From Saccharopolyspora gloriosae (GTDB lineage: Bacteria > Actinomycetota > Actinomycetes > Mycobacteriales > Pseudonocardiaceae), in the NCBI RefSeq assembly GCF_022828475.1, contig NZ_CP059557.1:6681470-6745469 (forward strand): a DNA stretch of 64,000 nt, written 5' to 3'. The notes beneath the pieces are model-generated. The model saw only the letters and a list, made by a program, of their open reading frames with translations. It did not search any database and was not told the origin of the DNA. The position numbers and the translations under genes were made by a program. Shown piece after piece: positions 52,588 to 61,318 of the stretch (positions are counted from its first letter, which is position 1; every line of letters begins with the position of its first letter).

Positions 52588-54112
52588 TCACTCGGACGGG
52601 ACTCCTGCCGCGGCCGGTGGCGCGGTGGTCGAGGTCGGGTCGTGCTTCATTCCGACGTGCCACAGGTCGTGCCACAGCCGGTCCCACGGGCGCTTCGGGT
52701 CCGCCACCTCCCACACCGGGGTGCCCTCGTAGTGCGTCGGCAGCGAAGTGTCCACTGTGTCCACTCGGCGCACGGAGCCGAAGTGGTGGAGGAGGAACTC
52801 GCGGTCCGATCCCACGTAGATCGCGCTCCGGGTGCCGTCGGCGGTCTGCCGAACGGCCAGAACCCGCGGCTCGCGCTGTGGACCGCGACGTCGCCGTGGT
52901 GGCGCACCGCGCTCGCCACCCAGTAGTCCTCGTGATGACCGGCGCCCGGTGTTCCCGCGCGTTGCGCTCGACGATCGCGGTGAGTTCCGGCCAGCCCACA
53001 CTGCCGGTGCCCACCAGGTCGAAGCGCGGGATGAGCGCGACCGGCAGCACCGGCAACGTCGCGAGGACCGCCACCAGCGCGGAAACCCCGTAGACCCGCG
53101 CGGACAGCCACCGCGCCCGAAACTCGACGGCTCCGACCGCGAACAGCAGCCCGTAGAAACCCGCCAGGTAGTACGGCCGCGATTCCGTCAGCGCCACCAG
53201 CCCGGTGACTCCGATGATCGTCCAGGCGAGGAAGCGGTACGGCCGCAGCGCCGGTGCGCGCAGCAGCCGCCAGAAACCGAGGCACAGCAGCACGCCGCCC
53301 GGAATTCCCGCGCACAGCACCACCGACGGGATCAACAACGGGCCGAAGGAGCTCTCCTGCTCGATCGCTTCGCTCATCGCGAGCTGCGGCCACCCGTGCG
53401 CCGCCTGCCACCACAACGTCGGCGCGGCGGTCAGCAGGGCCACCGCCGCGCCCGCCCACAGCAGCGGCGTGCGCAGCAGCGACCGCGGCCCGGCGCACAG
53501 CAGCACCACGCCCAGCACCAGCCAGAGGACCGGGATCAGCAGCTTGACCTGCATCGCGAGGGCCGTGCAGGCTCCGGCGGCGAACAGCGGCCAGTCCTGG
53601 CGAACGCCCTGATCGCGCATTCGCACCCAGCGGACCAGCAGCCACAGCACCACGGTCCACAGCACCGGGTCGAAGGAGACGGTCGCCAGCATGTGCCCGC
53701 CGCCCAGGGTCTGTCCGGCGACCGCCCACGCCCCGCCCGCCAGCAGCTGTGCCCGGCGATCACCGCCGAGCTCCCTCGCGAGCAAAGCCGTCACCACCAC
53801 CCCCGCACCGGCGGCGACGGCGGGGAGCAACCGCAACGCGAGCAGCGAACCGGGGAAGACGGTGTCGGCTAGCAGCGCGATCAACGGCACCAGCGGCGGC
53901 TGGTCCACGTATCCCCAGTCCAAGTGGTGCCCGGCGGCGAGGAAGTACAACTCGTCGGCGTAATAGCCGTAGCGCCCGCTCGCGAGCAGCAGCACCGCGG
54001 TGACGGCCGTCGCGATCAGCAGCAGCGGGCCGGTGGCGAGCTCGGGCACCCCGGAGCGGGTCGGTGCCGCGACGGGCGGCGCGGCGGAACGTTCGGCGAG
54101 TGCGGTCGACAT
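52588..54112 (-). pseudogene. GT39/ArnT-like membrane glycosyltransferase, two frame changes near the C terminus
   Basis: The N-terminal 390 residues are intact: acidic first loop YGYYADELYFLAAGHHLDWGYVDQPPLVPL, which holds the catalytic Asp/Glu of PMT/ArnT-type enzymes, and about eleven helices. After [12 protein letters not shown] the frame changes near 52932 ([20 protein letters not shown]) and again near 52875 ([35 protein letters not shown]), running to the stop at 52588. Two restored bases give a protein of about 510 residues, normal for the family. It uses polyprenyl-phosphate sugars outside the membrane. It lies between a sensor kinase gene and its regulator. Confidence 0.82.
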
Positions 54113-54275
54113 GACGACTTCCCAGGGCCGGTCGGGCGCGGACCGGCCCAGACTCCGGCGTGGGAGGCTGCACTCGCGTCGGCCTGAGCGTTGATTCCGG
54201 CCTCGCCGCAGGTCCCGCCCCGGTGGGACGCGGCGTCATCCCGCCGTCGCAGTCCGATCGACCGCGTCAGCGGGA

Positions 54276-55473
54276 TCAGGCGGCGTCGGAGTGCGGCAGC
54301 GGCAGCACTGCCAGCACCCGCCACCCGCCTTCCGGCCGGGGGCCAGCGGTCAGGGTGCCGCCGTACAACGCGGCCCGCTCCCACATTCCGGCGAGCCCGC
54401 CGCCCGCGGAGATCACGTCAGCCGACTCCGGGGCCGTCGTCCCCGTCGTTCCGTCGTCGCAGATGTCGACCGTGACGACGCGGTCGTCGACGGTCACCCA
54501 CACCACCGTCGCGCCGCCACCGTGCTTGAGCACGTTGGTCAGCGCTTCCTGCACGATCCGGTGCACCGCCAGGCCGAGACCCGTCGGCAACTCCTCGACG
54601 TTCCCCGTGAGTTCGAGCCGCACCGGCAGGTCGGGACGCCGCACGCCGTCGACCAGTTCGCGCAGGCTCGCCGCCGCGGGCTGCGGAGCCCACTGCCCCT
54701 CCTCCAGCGGATCCCGCAGCACGTCCAGCAGGCCGCGCAGTTCGGCGAGCGCCGTCCGGCCGGTGGTCCCGATCGCGCGGATCGCCCGGATGGCCTGCTC
54801 CGGATCGGCGCGCAGGGTGTAGGCCGCGCCGTCGGACTGCGCGATCATCACGGTGAGCGAGTGCGCGAGCACGTCGTGGATCTCGCGGGCGATGCGGTTG
54901 CGCTCCTCGGCGACGGCCAGCCGCGCCTGCCGATCGCGCTCGGACTTCGCTCGCCGCAAGCGTTCCTCCACCTCCCGCAGGTGCGCGCGGCGGGCGGCGA
55001 CGACCTCGGCGAAGGCCCAGGCCAGCGCGGTCACCACCAGGTAGAACGACGTCCCCCACAACGCCGCGACGAAACGGCTCGGAATTCGGGAGCGGCCCGA
55101 CGGTGACCAACGCGGCCAGCACGATCAGGTTGAGCCCCACCGCCAGCACGGCGCCCAACCTCCGCTTCCCGGTGGTGATCAGGCCGTACAACACCAGGAA
55201 CGCGGCCACCTGTCCCGGGGTGTACTGCAGCTTCGCCCCCAGGACGAAGGTCGTTCCGAACGCCCCGGCGAGGACCCCGGCCGTGGCCGACGCCGGCGCC
55301 CGGCGGCGAATCGCGACCGGGCCGCACGCGAGCACTTCGATGAGGACCAGCACGGGCCACGGCACGCCGGGCACGATGGGTTCGGAGATCAGGAAGACGA
55401 CGAACAACAGGCCCGCTGCGGCGCCGTCCAGCACCGCCGAGTGCTCTCGCGTCCACCCGCTCCGTTTCCGCAC
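54276..55473 (-). pseudogene. Sensor histidine kinase (HisKA_3 type), one frame change
   Basis: The first 130 residues form membrane helices (SAVLDGAAAGLLFVVFLI, AVLAVGLNLIVLAALVTVG). Near 55070 the frame changes; in the new frame FYLVVTALAWAFAEVVAAR leads to the phosphorylation segment AREIHDVLAHSLTVMIAQSDG and the ATPase motifs CDDGTTG and GGLAGMWERAALYGG. The shift here is +1 (or -2), unlike the neighbours. Restored, the kinase has about 400 residues. The GTG at 55473 gives the start RKRSGW; an upstream GTG at 55497 is the alternative. Partner regulator: 51829-52483. Confidence 0.82.
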
Positions 55474-55572
55474 CGAACCAGCGTAGGCGCGGATCACCGC
55501 AGATTCGTCATCCTCGCGGCGCTTCCGCGTCCACCTGGAGTCGTAGGCGCGACCCCACTCGGGTAGTGCGGA

Positions 55573-55983
55573 TCAGCTTGTGCGCGGGTGGGATTGCGCG
55601 TCGAAGTGGTCGCTGGTGCGGGACGCGATGTCCTCTTGGAGGGCCTTCTCCCGCTGCTTGGAGCGCAGGCGGGCGAGGATCCAGATGGTGATGCCGTGCG
55701 CCGCCGCCAGCACGAGCAGCAGCATGCCGATGCGGGTGATCACGACGTAGAACGGGTCGTCGCCACCTACCTTGACCGTGGACAGCAGGGCGACCACGCC
55801 GAGCGCCGTCAGGTGGAACAGGACGGTGACCAGTTGGTTCACCGAACCCGCGACCTTCCCGTCCGGGTAAGCCGCGGCCAGGTAGGTCGTGCCGTCGCGG
55901 CGCAGCAGCCAACCGTCGACGAAGACGAGCACGATGCCGATGATCAGGAAAGCGAGGGTGTGTCCGGTTTCCACGGGTATCAC
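55573..55983 (-). CDS. Four-helix membrane protein of unknown function
   Basis: A 136-residue protein with four hydrophobic segments (about 8-25, 45-65, 75-95 and 98-112) and a charged cytoplasmic tail (RLRSKQREKALQEDIASR). Short loops such as RRDGTTYLAAAYPDG connect the helices. I do not recognise the family; it is of the type often annotated as conserved actinobacterial membrane protein. The GTG at 55983 gives a short leader before helix 1; a GTG at 55974 is equally possible. It is monocistronic. Confidence 0.65.
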   Translation of the reverse strand: MIPVETGHTLAFLIIGIVLVFVDGWLLRRDGTTYLAAAYPDGKVAGSVNQLVTVLFHLTALGVVALLSTVKVGGDDPFYVVITRIGMLLLVLAAAHGITIWILARLRSKQREKALQEDIASRTSDHFDAQSHPRTS

Positions 55984-56111
55984 CGAATTCCGTTGTCGAG
56001 TGCGCGGTGCGCAGGTCCGTGCACTCGCCGGGTCCCCACCTTGATCTCCGCACAAACGATGTTCGCGGTTGTGCACTCGGACGGCCCAACGCGCGCCGGG
56101 GATTCGTCGCC

Positions 56112-56182
56112 TCGCCATCGGAGCAGTGACCACGCACGCAGGCCGCCGGCGGGTTCTCCGCGCAGTGCCGCTCGGCGGGGCC
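56112..56182. repeat. Partial copy (G) of the intergenic covarying-hairpin element
   Basis: GAGCAGTGACCACGCACGCAG and CCGCCGGCGGGTTCTC match the left module and left outer stem of copy C. The right half is not recognisable: after CTCCGCGCAGTGCC the sequence is GC-rich and lacks the complementary arm. It lies in the 305-bp gap upstream of the dynamin gene, with no other feature there. Confidence 0.5.
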
Positions 56183-56288
56183 ACTTGCGATGGCCCCCGC
56201 AGTTCACCCGGCCACCAACGCGGAACGACCGCAAAAGGGCTCCGTGACAGGATGGCCGCGATCACAGGCCCAGTTCGGGGAGGCAGGG

Positions 56289-57841
56289 GTGAGTTCGGCG
56301 GGCGAGCAGCAGCACTCGGCGGGTCCGCTGTCGGCTTCGGTCGCGCGGATGTGCACCGGGCTGCGCGCCCAGGTCTCCGAGCACACGGCGGCGGGCTTCG
56401 ACGAGGTGCTGCGCCGGTTGTCGGCACCGCTGCAGGTGGCGGTGGTGGGCCGGATCAAGTCCGGCAAGTCGACCTTGGTGAACGCGCTGATCGGCAGGCG
56501 GGTCGCGCCGACCGATGTCGGCGAGTGCACCCGGCTGGTGACCCGCTTCCAGTACGGCACGGTCGATCGGGTCGAAGTGGTCTTCCACGACGGAACCAAG
56601 CAGGCCGTTCCGTTCGACGCCGACGGCGGAATCCCGAGCCGGCTCGGCGTGGAACCGGAGCAGGTGTCGCATCTGGAGGCGTACCTGACCAACGCCGTGC
56701 TGCGCGACCTCACCGTGATCGACACTCCCGGTCTCGGTTCGCTGGACGCCGACTCGGTGGCGCGGACCGAGCAGCTGCTCGGCGCCCGGGAGCCGAACGA
56801 CGATCTCGATCCGGTGTCGCAGGGTGCGGTCGCCGGGCGGAGGCGGTGGTCTACGTGGTGACGCAGGCGGTGCGCGCCGACGACCAGCACGCGCTGAACG
56901 TGTTCACCGCGGCCACCGCGGGCCGGGAGGCCGGGCCGGTGAACGCGATCGCCGTGCTGAACAAGGCCGACACCGTCGAACCGGACTCGGTGCCCGGTTC
57001 CGACGGCGACGTGTGGCGGGCGGCGGCGGCGCTGGCCGCGGAGCAGGCGGCGCTGCTCGGGCCGCGGGTGGCGGAGGTGCTGCCGGTGATCGGGCTGCTC
57101 GCGGAGACCGCGGAGACCGGCGGGTTCACCTCCGCCGACGCCGAGGTGCTGCGCGCGTTGACCGAGCTGGACGAGGCGACCCGCCAGACGATGCTGATGT
57201 CCGCGGACCTGTTCACCAGTTGGGACTGCGAGATTCCCGAGCGCGACCGGTCCCGGCTGCTGGAGCGGCTGGACCTGTACGGGGTGCGGCGGGCGCTGGC
57301 GGAGCTCGACGCGGATTCGGCGATCACGGCGGGTGCGCTGCGCCGGGCGCTGCTGGAGTGCTCCGGGCTGGCGGGGGTGCTGAGCAGGCTGGACGAGGTG
57401 TTCCGGGCTCGCGCCGACGGGATCAAGGCCGCCGCCGCGCTGGGCTCGGTGACGGCTCTCGCGCACGCCTCCGGTGATGCGGGCGAGCGGCAGCGAGTGC
57501 ACGACGCGATCGAGGTGCTGCTGACTCGGCCGGAGGCGCACCAGCTGCGGTTGCTGGAGGCGTTGACGCTGGTCGTCTCGGGTTCGGTGGAACTTCCTGA
57601 CGATCTCACGGAGGAGGTGCTGCGGATCGGCGGCAGCACCGATCCCGGTGCGCGGCTGGGGCTGGCGGGGCGGCCGCAGCACGAACTCGTCCAGTTCGCG
57701 ATGGAACGGGCCAACTGGTGGCGTTCGTACGCCTCGTTCGGGGCGACGCCGGCGCAGAGCCGCATCGCGTTCGTGGTGCACCGGGCTTATTTCCTGATCT
57801 GGCAGCAACTTCAGCCAGGACAGGTTCGACTACCCGGCTGA
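56289..57841 (+). pseudogene. Dynamin-like GTPase (IniC-like), one frame change
   Basis: The N-terminal part encodes the GTPase start: G1 VVGRIKSGKSTLVNALIG, G2-region threonines, and G3 VIDTPGLGSLDADS. Near 56835 one G is missing from a G run (GCCGGGCGG where GCCGGGGCGG would keep frame). The second frame continues with AEAVVYVVTQAVRADDQH, G4 AIAVLNKADTVEPDS and a long helical stalk to the end QLQPGQVRLPG. Restored length is about 517 residues, close to mycobacterial IniC (about 490). No strong membrane segment is seen, as in IniC. GTG start with GGGGAGG upstream. A GrpE-like gene follows 52 bp later. Confidence 0.82.
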
Positions 57842-57893
57842 TCATCGACCACCTGGCGGTGCTCAGCCCTCGGCGAGCGGAGAGGACTCGGCG

Positions 57894-58352
57894 GTGCGGG
57901 ACTGGCTTCGACGGCGATCTTCACCCGATCGTGGAACCGAGCGCGAGGCCACCACGTCGGAACCGGGCGCGGACGAACCCGCGGAGCCGGACGCCGAGTT
58001 GGGGGCTGACATGACCGCCGTGCACATCGACCCGCTCGACCGGGCACGCTCGGAACGCGCCACGTTGATCAGATTGTGCTTGTACGCACTGGACCGAGCT
58101 CGCAGCAACGGCGTCGCCGAACGGCTCGCGGACGGACTCGACGACATCGGCGTGGCCCGGCTGCGCCCGGACGGGCAGCCGTTCGACCCGGCATGGCACG
58201 AAGCGGGCGGCACGGTCCCCACGGATGATCCCGCCTTGGACGGGATCATCGCCGAGACCGAGGTGCTCGGATTCGCCGACCGCGACCAGGTGCTGCGGGC
58301 GCCGATCGTCACCGTGTACCAGCTGCGGTCGGGAACATCCGGAACGAGCTGA
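57894..58352 (+). CDS. GrpE-like small protein of the dynamin locus
   Basis: A 152-residue protein. The second half (LYALDRARSNGVAERLADGL, DDIGVARLRPDGQPFDPAWH, FADRDQVLRAPIVTVYQLRSG) resembles the beta-wing part of GrpE, including an FDP-x-x-H motif like FDPSVHEA of true GrpE; the long coiled coil is mostly missing. Such proteins are found next to Hsp70-like and dynamin genes in actinobacteria. The housekeeping GrpE is encoded at 23818-24540, so this is a specialised relative. GTG start with GGAGAGGA. Its end overlaps the antisense small membrane-protein gene by 44 bp. Confidence 0.7.
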   Translation: MRDWLRRRSSPDRGTEREATTSEPGADEPAEPDAELGADMTAVHIDPLDRARSERATLIRLCLYALDRARSNGVAERLADGLDDIGVARLRPDGQPFDPAWHEAGGTVPTDDPALDGIIAETEVLGFADRDQVLRAPIVTVYQLRSGTSGTS

Positions 58353-58503
58353 CCCACTGCCGGATGCTCATCCGGTTTCGTTCGGGCCGCGCAGCGGACT
58401 CCTGGCGTTCGGTGAGGTCGGGCAGCACGGAGCTGATCGACATCAGGAGCAGGACGGCGAACGCGAGGATCAGGCCGATTGCCGTACCGATGGTGGTGAG
58501 CAT
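58309..58503 (-). CDS. Small single-pass membrane protein
   Basis: A 64-residue frame with one hydrophobic N-terminal helix (TIGTAIGLILAFAVLLLMSIS) and a charged tail (DLTERQESAARPERNR). A near-ideal AAGGAGG site lies 8 nt before the ATG, which argues for expression despite the small size and the 44-bp tail-to-tail overlap with the GrpE-like gene. Function unknown. Confidence 0.6.
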   Translation of the reverse strand: MLTTIGTAIGLILAFAVLLLMSISSVLPDLTERQESAARPERNRMSIRQWVSSFRMFPTAAGTR

Positions 58504-59126
58504 GTTGTGCCTCCTTGTCGGTGCCTTGGCCGCTGGTTCCGCGGTGTGACATAAGAATCGCCGGTCACCGGGGGTTCGCGGATCAGCCGACAGGCTCGTC
58601 GGGCCTACTACCTCTGGTCAGTGCCCTGCCACGGCACACCTGGCCGATCGGCCGAGGCGCACACCCGAATCCCGGCCCCACCCGACTCGGCCCGAACACC
58701 CCCTTCAACGGGCGGGAGAGGCAGAAGAGGCACTCACCTGCAACCCGACCTGGCGTGAATCGCGCCTTTGACCAGTAGGAACAGGCGCAGGAGCACGCAC
58801 CCGAGAGCCGGAGTGAACGGCCCCTTCGACCAGTAGGAGTCGGTGAAGGAGGCATTGACCTGGGTGTCGGTGTGGAGTGGACGGCGCCGTCGACCTTCGG
58901 GGCGCTGGAGGGGGATTGACCTCGGCGGGGTGCGGGGGTGCGATCGGAGGTACGGGCTGGGCTGGAGGGCTGCGGCGAACGGGAGCGGTCGCACCGCACG
59001 ATTAGGTGGTCATCGATCGGCCCGGTGCGACGCCGCGTGCGGCAACCGGGTCATGAGCTGGTCGAGTCGGGTGGACCGCGCGTGAACCCGGCCGCGGCCG
59101 GGGATGCGGGCGGTACATTTCACGCC
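58504..59126. other. Gene-free interval between the GrpE-like gene and the second dynamin gene
   Basis: No coding frame with a plausible start is seen on either strand. The interval contains the half-copies at 58753-58845 and Gly/Arg-rich GC repeats near 58860-58990. It ends in the hairpin at 59127-59172. Confidence 0.6.
58753..58845. repeat. Two half-copies of the GTGAACGG repeat
   Basis: GTGAATCGCGCCTTTGACCA (from about 58755) and GTGAACGGCCCCTTCGACCA (from 58813), each followed by GTAGGA(G/A). They are similar to the pair at 35494-35586 and to the left arms of the hairpin array at 34001-34231. The following GTGAAGGAGGCATTGACC is reminiscent of the terminator stem at 7690-7724. Confidence 0.5.
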
Positions 59127-59172
59127 CGCGCCGGATCCCACCGGCTCCAGCGGTGAGATCCGCACCGGCGCG
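59127..59172. promoter_or_regulatory. Long hairpin just upstream of the second dynamin gene
   Basis: CGCGCCGG (59127-59134) pairs with CCGGCGCG (59165-59172); inside, GGATC pairs with GATCC and CACCG with CGGTG, with a 3-nt bulge. It ends 30 bp before the start codon and would lie in the 5' leader. It may be an mRNA structure controlling expression or a terminator of upstream transcription. Confidence 0.5.
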
Positions 59173-59201
59173 GCACCCGATCCAGTGACAGGAGCGTGCG
59201 C

Positions 59202-61070
59202 ATGACTTCGGCCGGCCCGGCGACCGGGGTGCCCGTGGCGGCCACCGCCTTGCCCCAGCAGGTCAAGCAGACCAGGGACAAGCTGTTCGCGCTGTTACGG
59301 GAGGCCGCGCCGTCCTCGGCGGACTGGGTGGACGAGGTGCGGCGTTCCCGGCCGCGAGTGCCGAGCGTGGTCGTGGTCGGCGAGACGAACCGGGGCAAGA
59401 GTTCCCTGGTGAACGCGCTGATCGACAGCCCTGGACTGTCCCCTGTGGATGCTTCGGTGGCGACGTCGACCTACCTGGAGTTCCGGCACGGTGAACAGTG
59501 GCGCGGGATCGCCTGCTATCCGGCCGAGCCGACGCCCGTCGAGTTCACCGTCGACGAGCTGTCGTCCTGGGCCTCCGCGCGCGGAGCGCTGCCCGTCGAC
59601 TCCCTGCCGCCCCGGCACCTGCGCATCGAGGCACCACTGGACACGCTCACCAAACTGACCATTGTGGACACTCCCGGCGTGGGCGGCCTGGACTCCATCC
59701 ACGGCGAACTCGCCGCCGAAGCCGCCTCCGCCGCCACCGCCCTGCTGTTCGTCGCCGACGCGTCCGCACCCTTCACCCGCGGCGAACTGGACTTCCTGCA
59801 CGGCGCGGCGGACCGGGTCGAGACCGTGGTGTTCGCGCTCGCCAAGACCGACCAGCACCGGGGCTGGCGACAGGTGCTGGAGGAGAACCGCAGGCTGCTG
59901 GCCGAGCACGCGCCGCGATTCGCGGACCTGCCGATCCACCCGGTCTCGGCGCGGATGCTGGAACTCGCGGCGCAGGCGCCGACCGAGCAGGCCGCCGTCA
60001 TGCTGCGGGAACGCTCCGGCGTGACCGAGCTGCGTTCCGCGCTGGAACAGCTCGTCGGCGGCCGGGCCGCGATGCTCGGCGAAGCGAACACGATGCGCGC
60101 GCTGTCCACCGTGCTCGGCGAGTTGACGGTGCGGCTCGCCGCCGAGCAGCGGGCGCTGACCGTGGGCGAGGACGAAGCCGAGACGCTGCGAGCCCGCCGC
60201 GACGAGCTCGCCGCGTCCCGGCGCTCCTCCACTCGCGGCTGGCAGCTGAAGCTGCGCGGGGAGATCCAGCGCACCCGCGTCGAAGCGGGTCACGAGGTGA
60301 CGCGCCAGATGCGGGAGGTGCAGAGCTGGTTCCGCCGCGCCATCGACACCGCCGAGCACGGCGCGCTCACCGCCCTGCCGCACCAGGTGGACACCGCGCT
60401 GCAAATGGTGTCGTCCCGGGTGTCGGCGCTGTTGTCGGCCCGGCTGGCGAAGGTGGCGGAGGTGTCCCTGGCGGAACTGTTCTCCGCCGAGGAACTCGAC
60501 GTGATCCGCTCCCAGTTCGCCCGCGGCGCCCAGACGCCCATCGCGCTGCGGCCGCCGGACAAGCGCGCACCGACCGCTGAGGACAAGCTGCTGGTGTTCA
60601 TGGGCATCTCCGGCGGCCTCGGCGTGGGTCGCGCGGCGGCGATGCCGCTGGCCGGGATCGGCGTGGGCGTGCTGAACCCGGTGGTGCTGCCGGTGACGAT
60701 CGTGCTGGGGCTCGGCGCGGGCTGGTGGATGGCGCGCACCCGCAAGCACGCCGCCGACAAGCAGCACCTCAAGCAGTGGCTCACCGAAGCCATCGCCGAC
60801 GCGCGATCAGCACTGGACCAGCTGGTGTCCGAGCAGCTCATCGAGGCCGAACAGCAGTTGTCGCTGGCCCTCGACGACGCGCTGGGCAGGCGCATCGAGT
60901 CGATCGAGGCGGAGCTGCGAGAGGTCGACAAGGCGCTGAAGATGGACGCCGCCGAACGCAGCCGCCGCTTGCACACCGCCGAGCAGCGCCTGGCCGAGGC
61001 CACCTCCGGCCGAGACCGCGCCGAACACCTCCTAGCCGCCATCCGCGGCCTCCGCGACCGTGCTGAGTAA
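59202..61070 (+). CDS. Dynamin-like GTPase (IniA-like)
   Basis: The 622-residue protein has a complete dynamin GTPase head: G1 VVVGETNRGKSSLVNALI near residue 58, G2 threonine in ASVATSTYLEF, G3 IVDTPGVGGLDS, G4 FALAKTDQ. A long helical stalk follows, then a pair of membrane segments (about 468-510, GVGRAAAMPLAGIGVGVLNP and VLPVTIVLGLGAGWWM) and a C-terminal coiled coil. This matches mycobacterial IniA (about 640 residues), which remodels membranes and confers tolerance to cell-wall drugs. The ATG is 7 nt after AGGAG. It forms a set with the IniC-like GTPase and GrpE-like protein upstream; an IniB-like partner is not seen. Confidence 0.85.
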   Translation: MTSAGPATGVPVAATALPQQVKQTRDKLFALLREAAPSSADWVDEVRRSRPRVPSVVVVGETNRGKSSLVNALIDSPGLSPVDASVATSTYLEFRHGEQWRGIACYPAEPTPVEFTVDELSSWASARGALPVDSLPPRHLRIEAPLDTLTKLTIVDTPGVGGLDSIHGELAAEAASAATALLFVADASAPFTRGELDFLHGAADRVETVVFALAKTDQHRGWRQVLEENRRLLAEHAPRFADLPIHPVSARMLELAAQAPTEQAAVMLRERSGVTELRSALEQLVGGRAAMLGEANTMRALSTVLGELTVRLAAEQRALTVGEDEAETLRARRDELAASRRSSTRGWQLKLRGEIQRTRVEAGHEVTRQMREVQSWFRRAIDTAEHGALTALPHQVDTALQMVSSRVSALLSARLAKVAEVSLAELFSAEELDVIRSQFARGAQTPIALRPPDKRAPTAEDKLLVFMGISGGLGVGRAAAMPLAGIGVGVLNPVVLPVTIVLGLGAGWWMARTRKHAADKQHLKQWLTEAIADARSALDQLVSEQLIEAEQQLSLALDDALGRRIESIEAELREVDKALKMDAAERSRRLHTAEQRLAEATSGRDRAEHLLAAIRGLRDRAE

Positions 61071-61130
61071 GCCGCGGAGGCTTCCCAGGTCCCGCTAGGA
61101 GACCACCAGAATGATCTTTCGTTCTTCTTC

Positions 61131-61284
61131 TTGTCAGCGGCGAAGCCGATGAGCAGTGACCAGCTTGAGCAAAAGGACCACCGGCGGGTGCTCAGCGGCC
61201 TTTTCGCGAGGACAACGATTTCGCCATGTATCGGACATACATCAGAAATCGATCCCGCAGCGAGAAGGTCGCTGAGATTCCGCT
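61131..61284. repeat. Intergenic covarying-hairpin element, copy F
   Basis: Core 61183-61284. Left arm CTCAG-CGGCCTT-TTCGC (61191-61207) pairs with GCGAG-AAGGTCG-CTGAG (61260-61276); the single 7-mer difference is a G-U pair. The apical hairpin is the second type, GATTTC, ATGTAT-CGGAC-ATACAT, GAAATC, nearly identical to copy E. The left module (TTGTCAGCGGCGAAGCCGAT, GAGCAGTGACC) matches copies C and D. It lies between convergent genes, 34 bp past the oxidoreductase stop codon. Confidence 0.8.
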
Positions 61285-61318
61285 ACCCGGGCACCTACGC
61301 AGGCCACTCCGAAAGGGA

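Noticed and set aside
50740-56840. Programmed ribosomal frameshifting
   Set aside because: Eleven sites in six unrelated genes without slippery heptamers or a common motif; missing G/C bases explain them better.
2889-61284. The hairpin elements as insertion sequences or conventional MITEs
   Set aside because: No transposase is present, no target-site duplications were seen, and the arms covary between copies, which terminal inverted repeats of a transposon would not need to do. A MITE origin followed by domestication remains possible.
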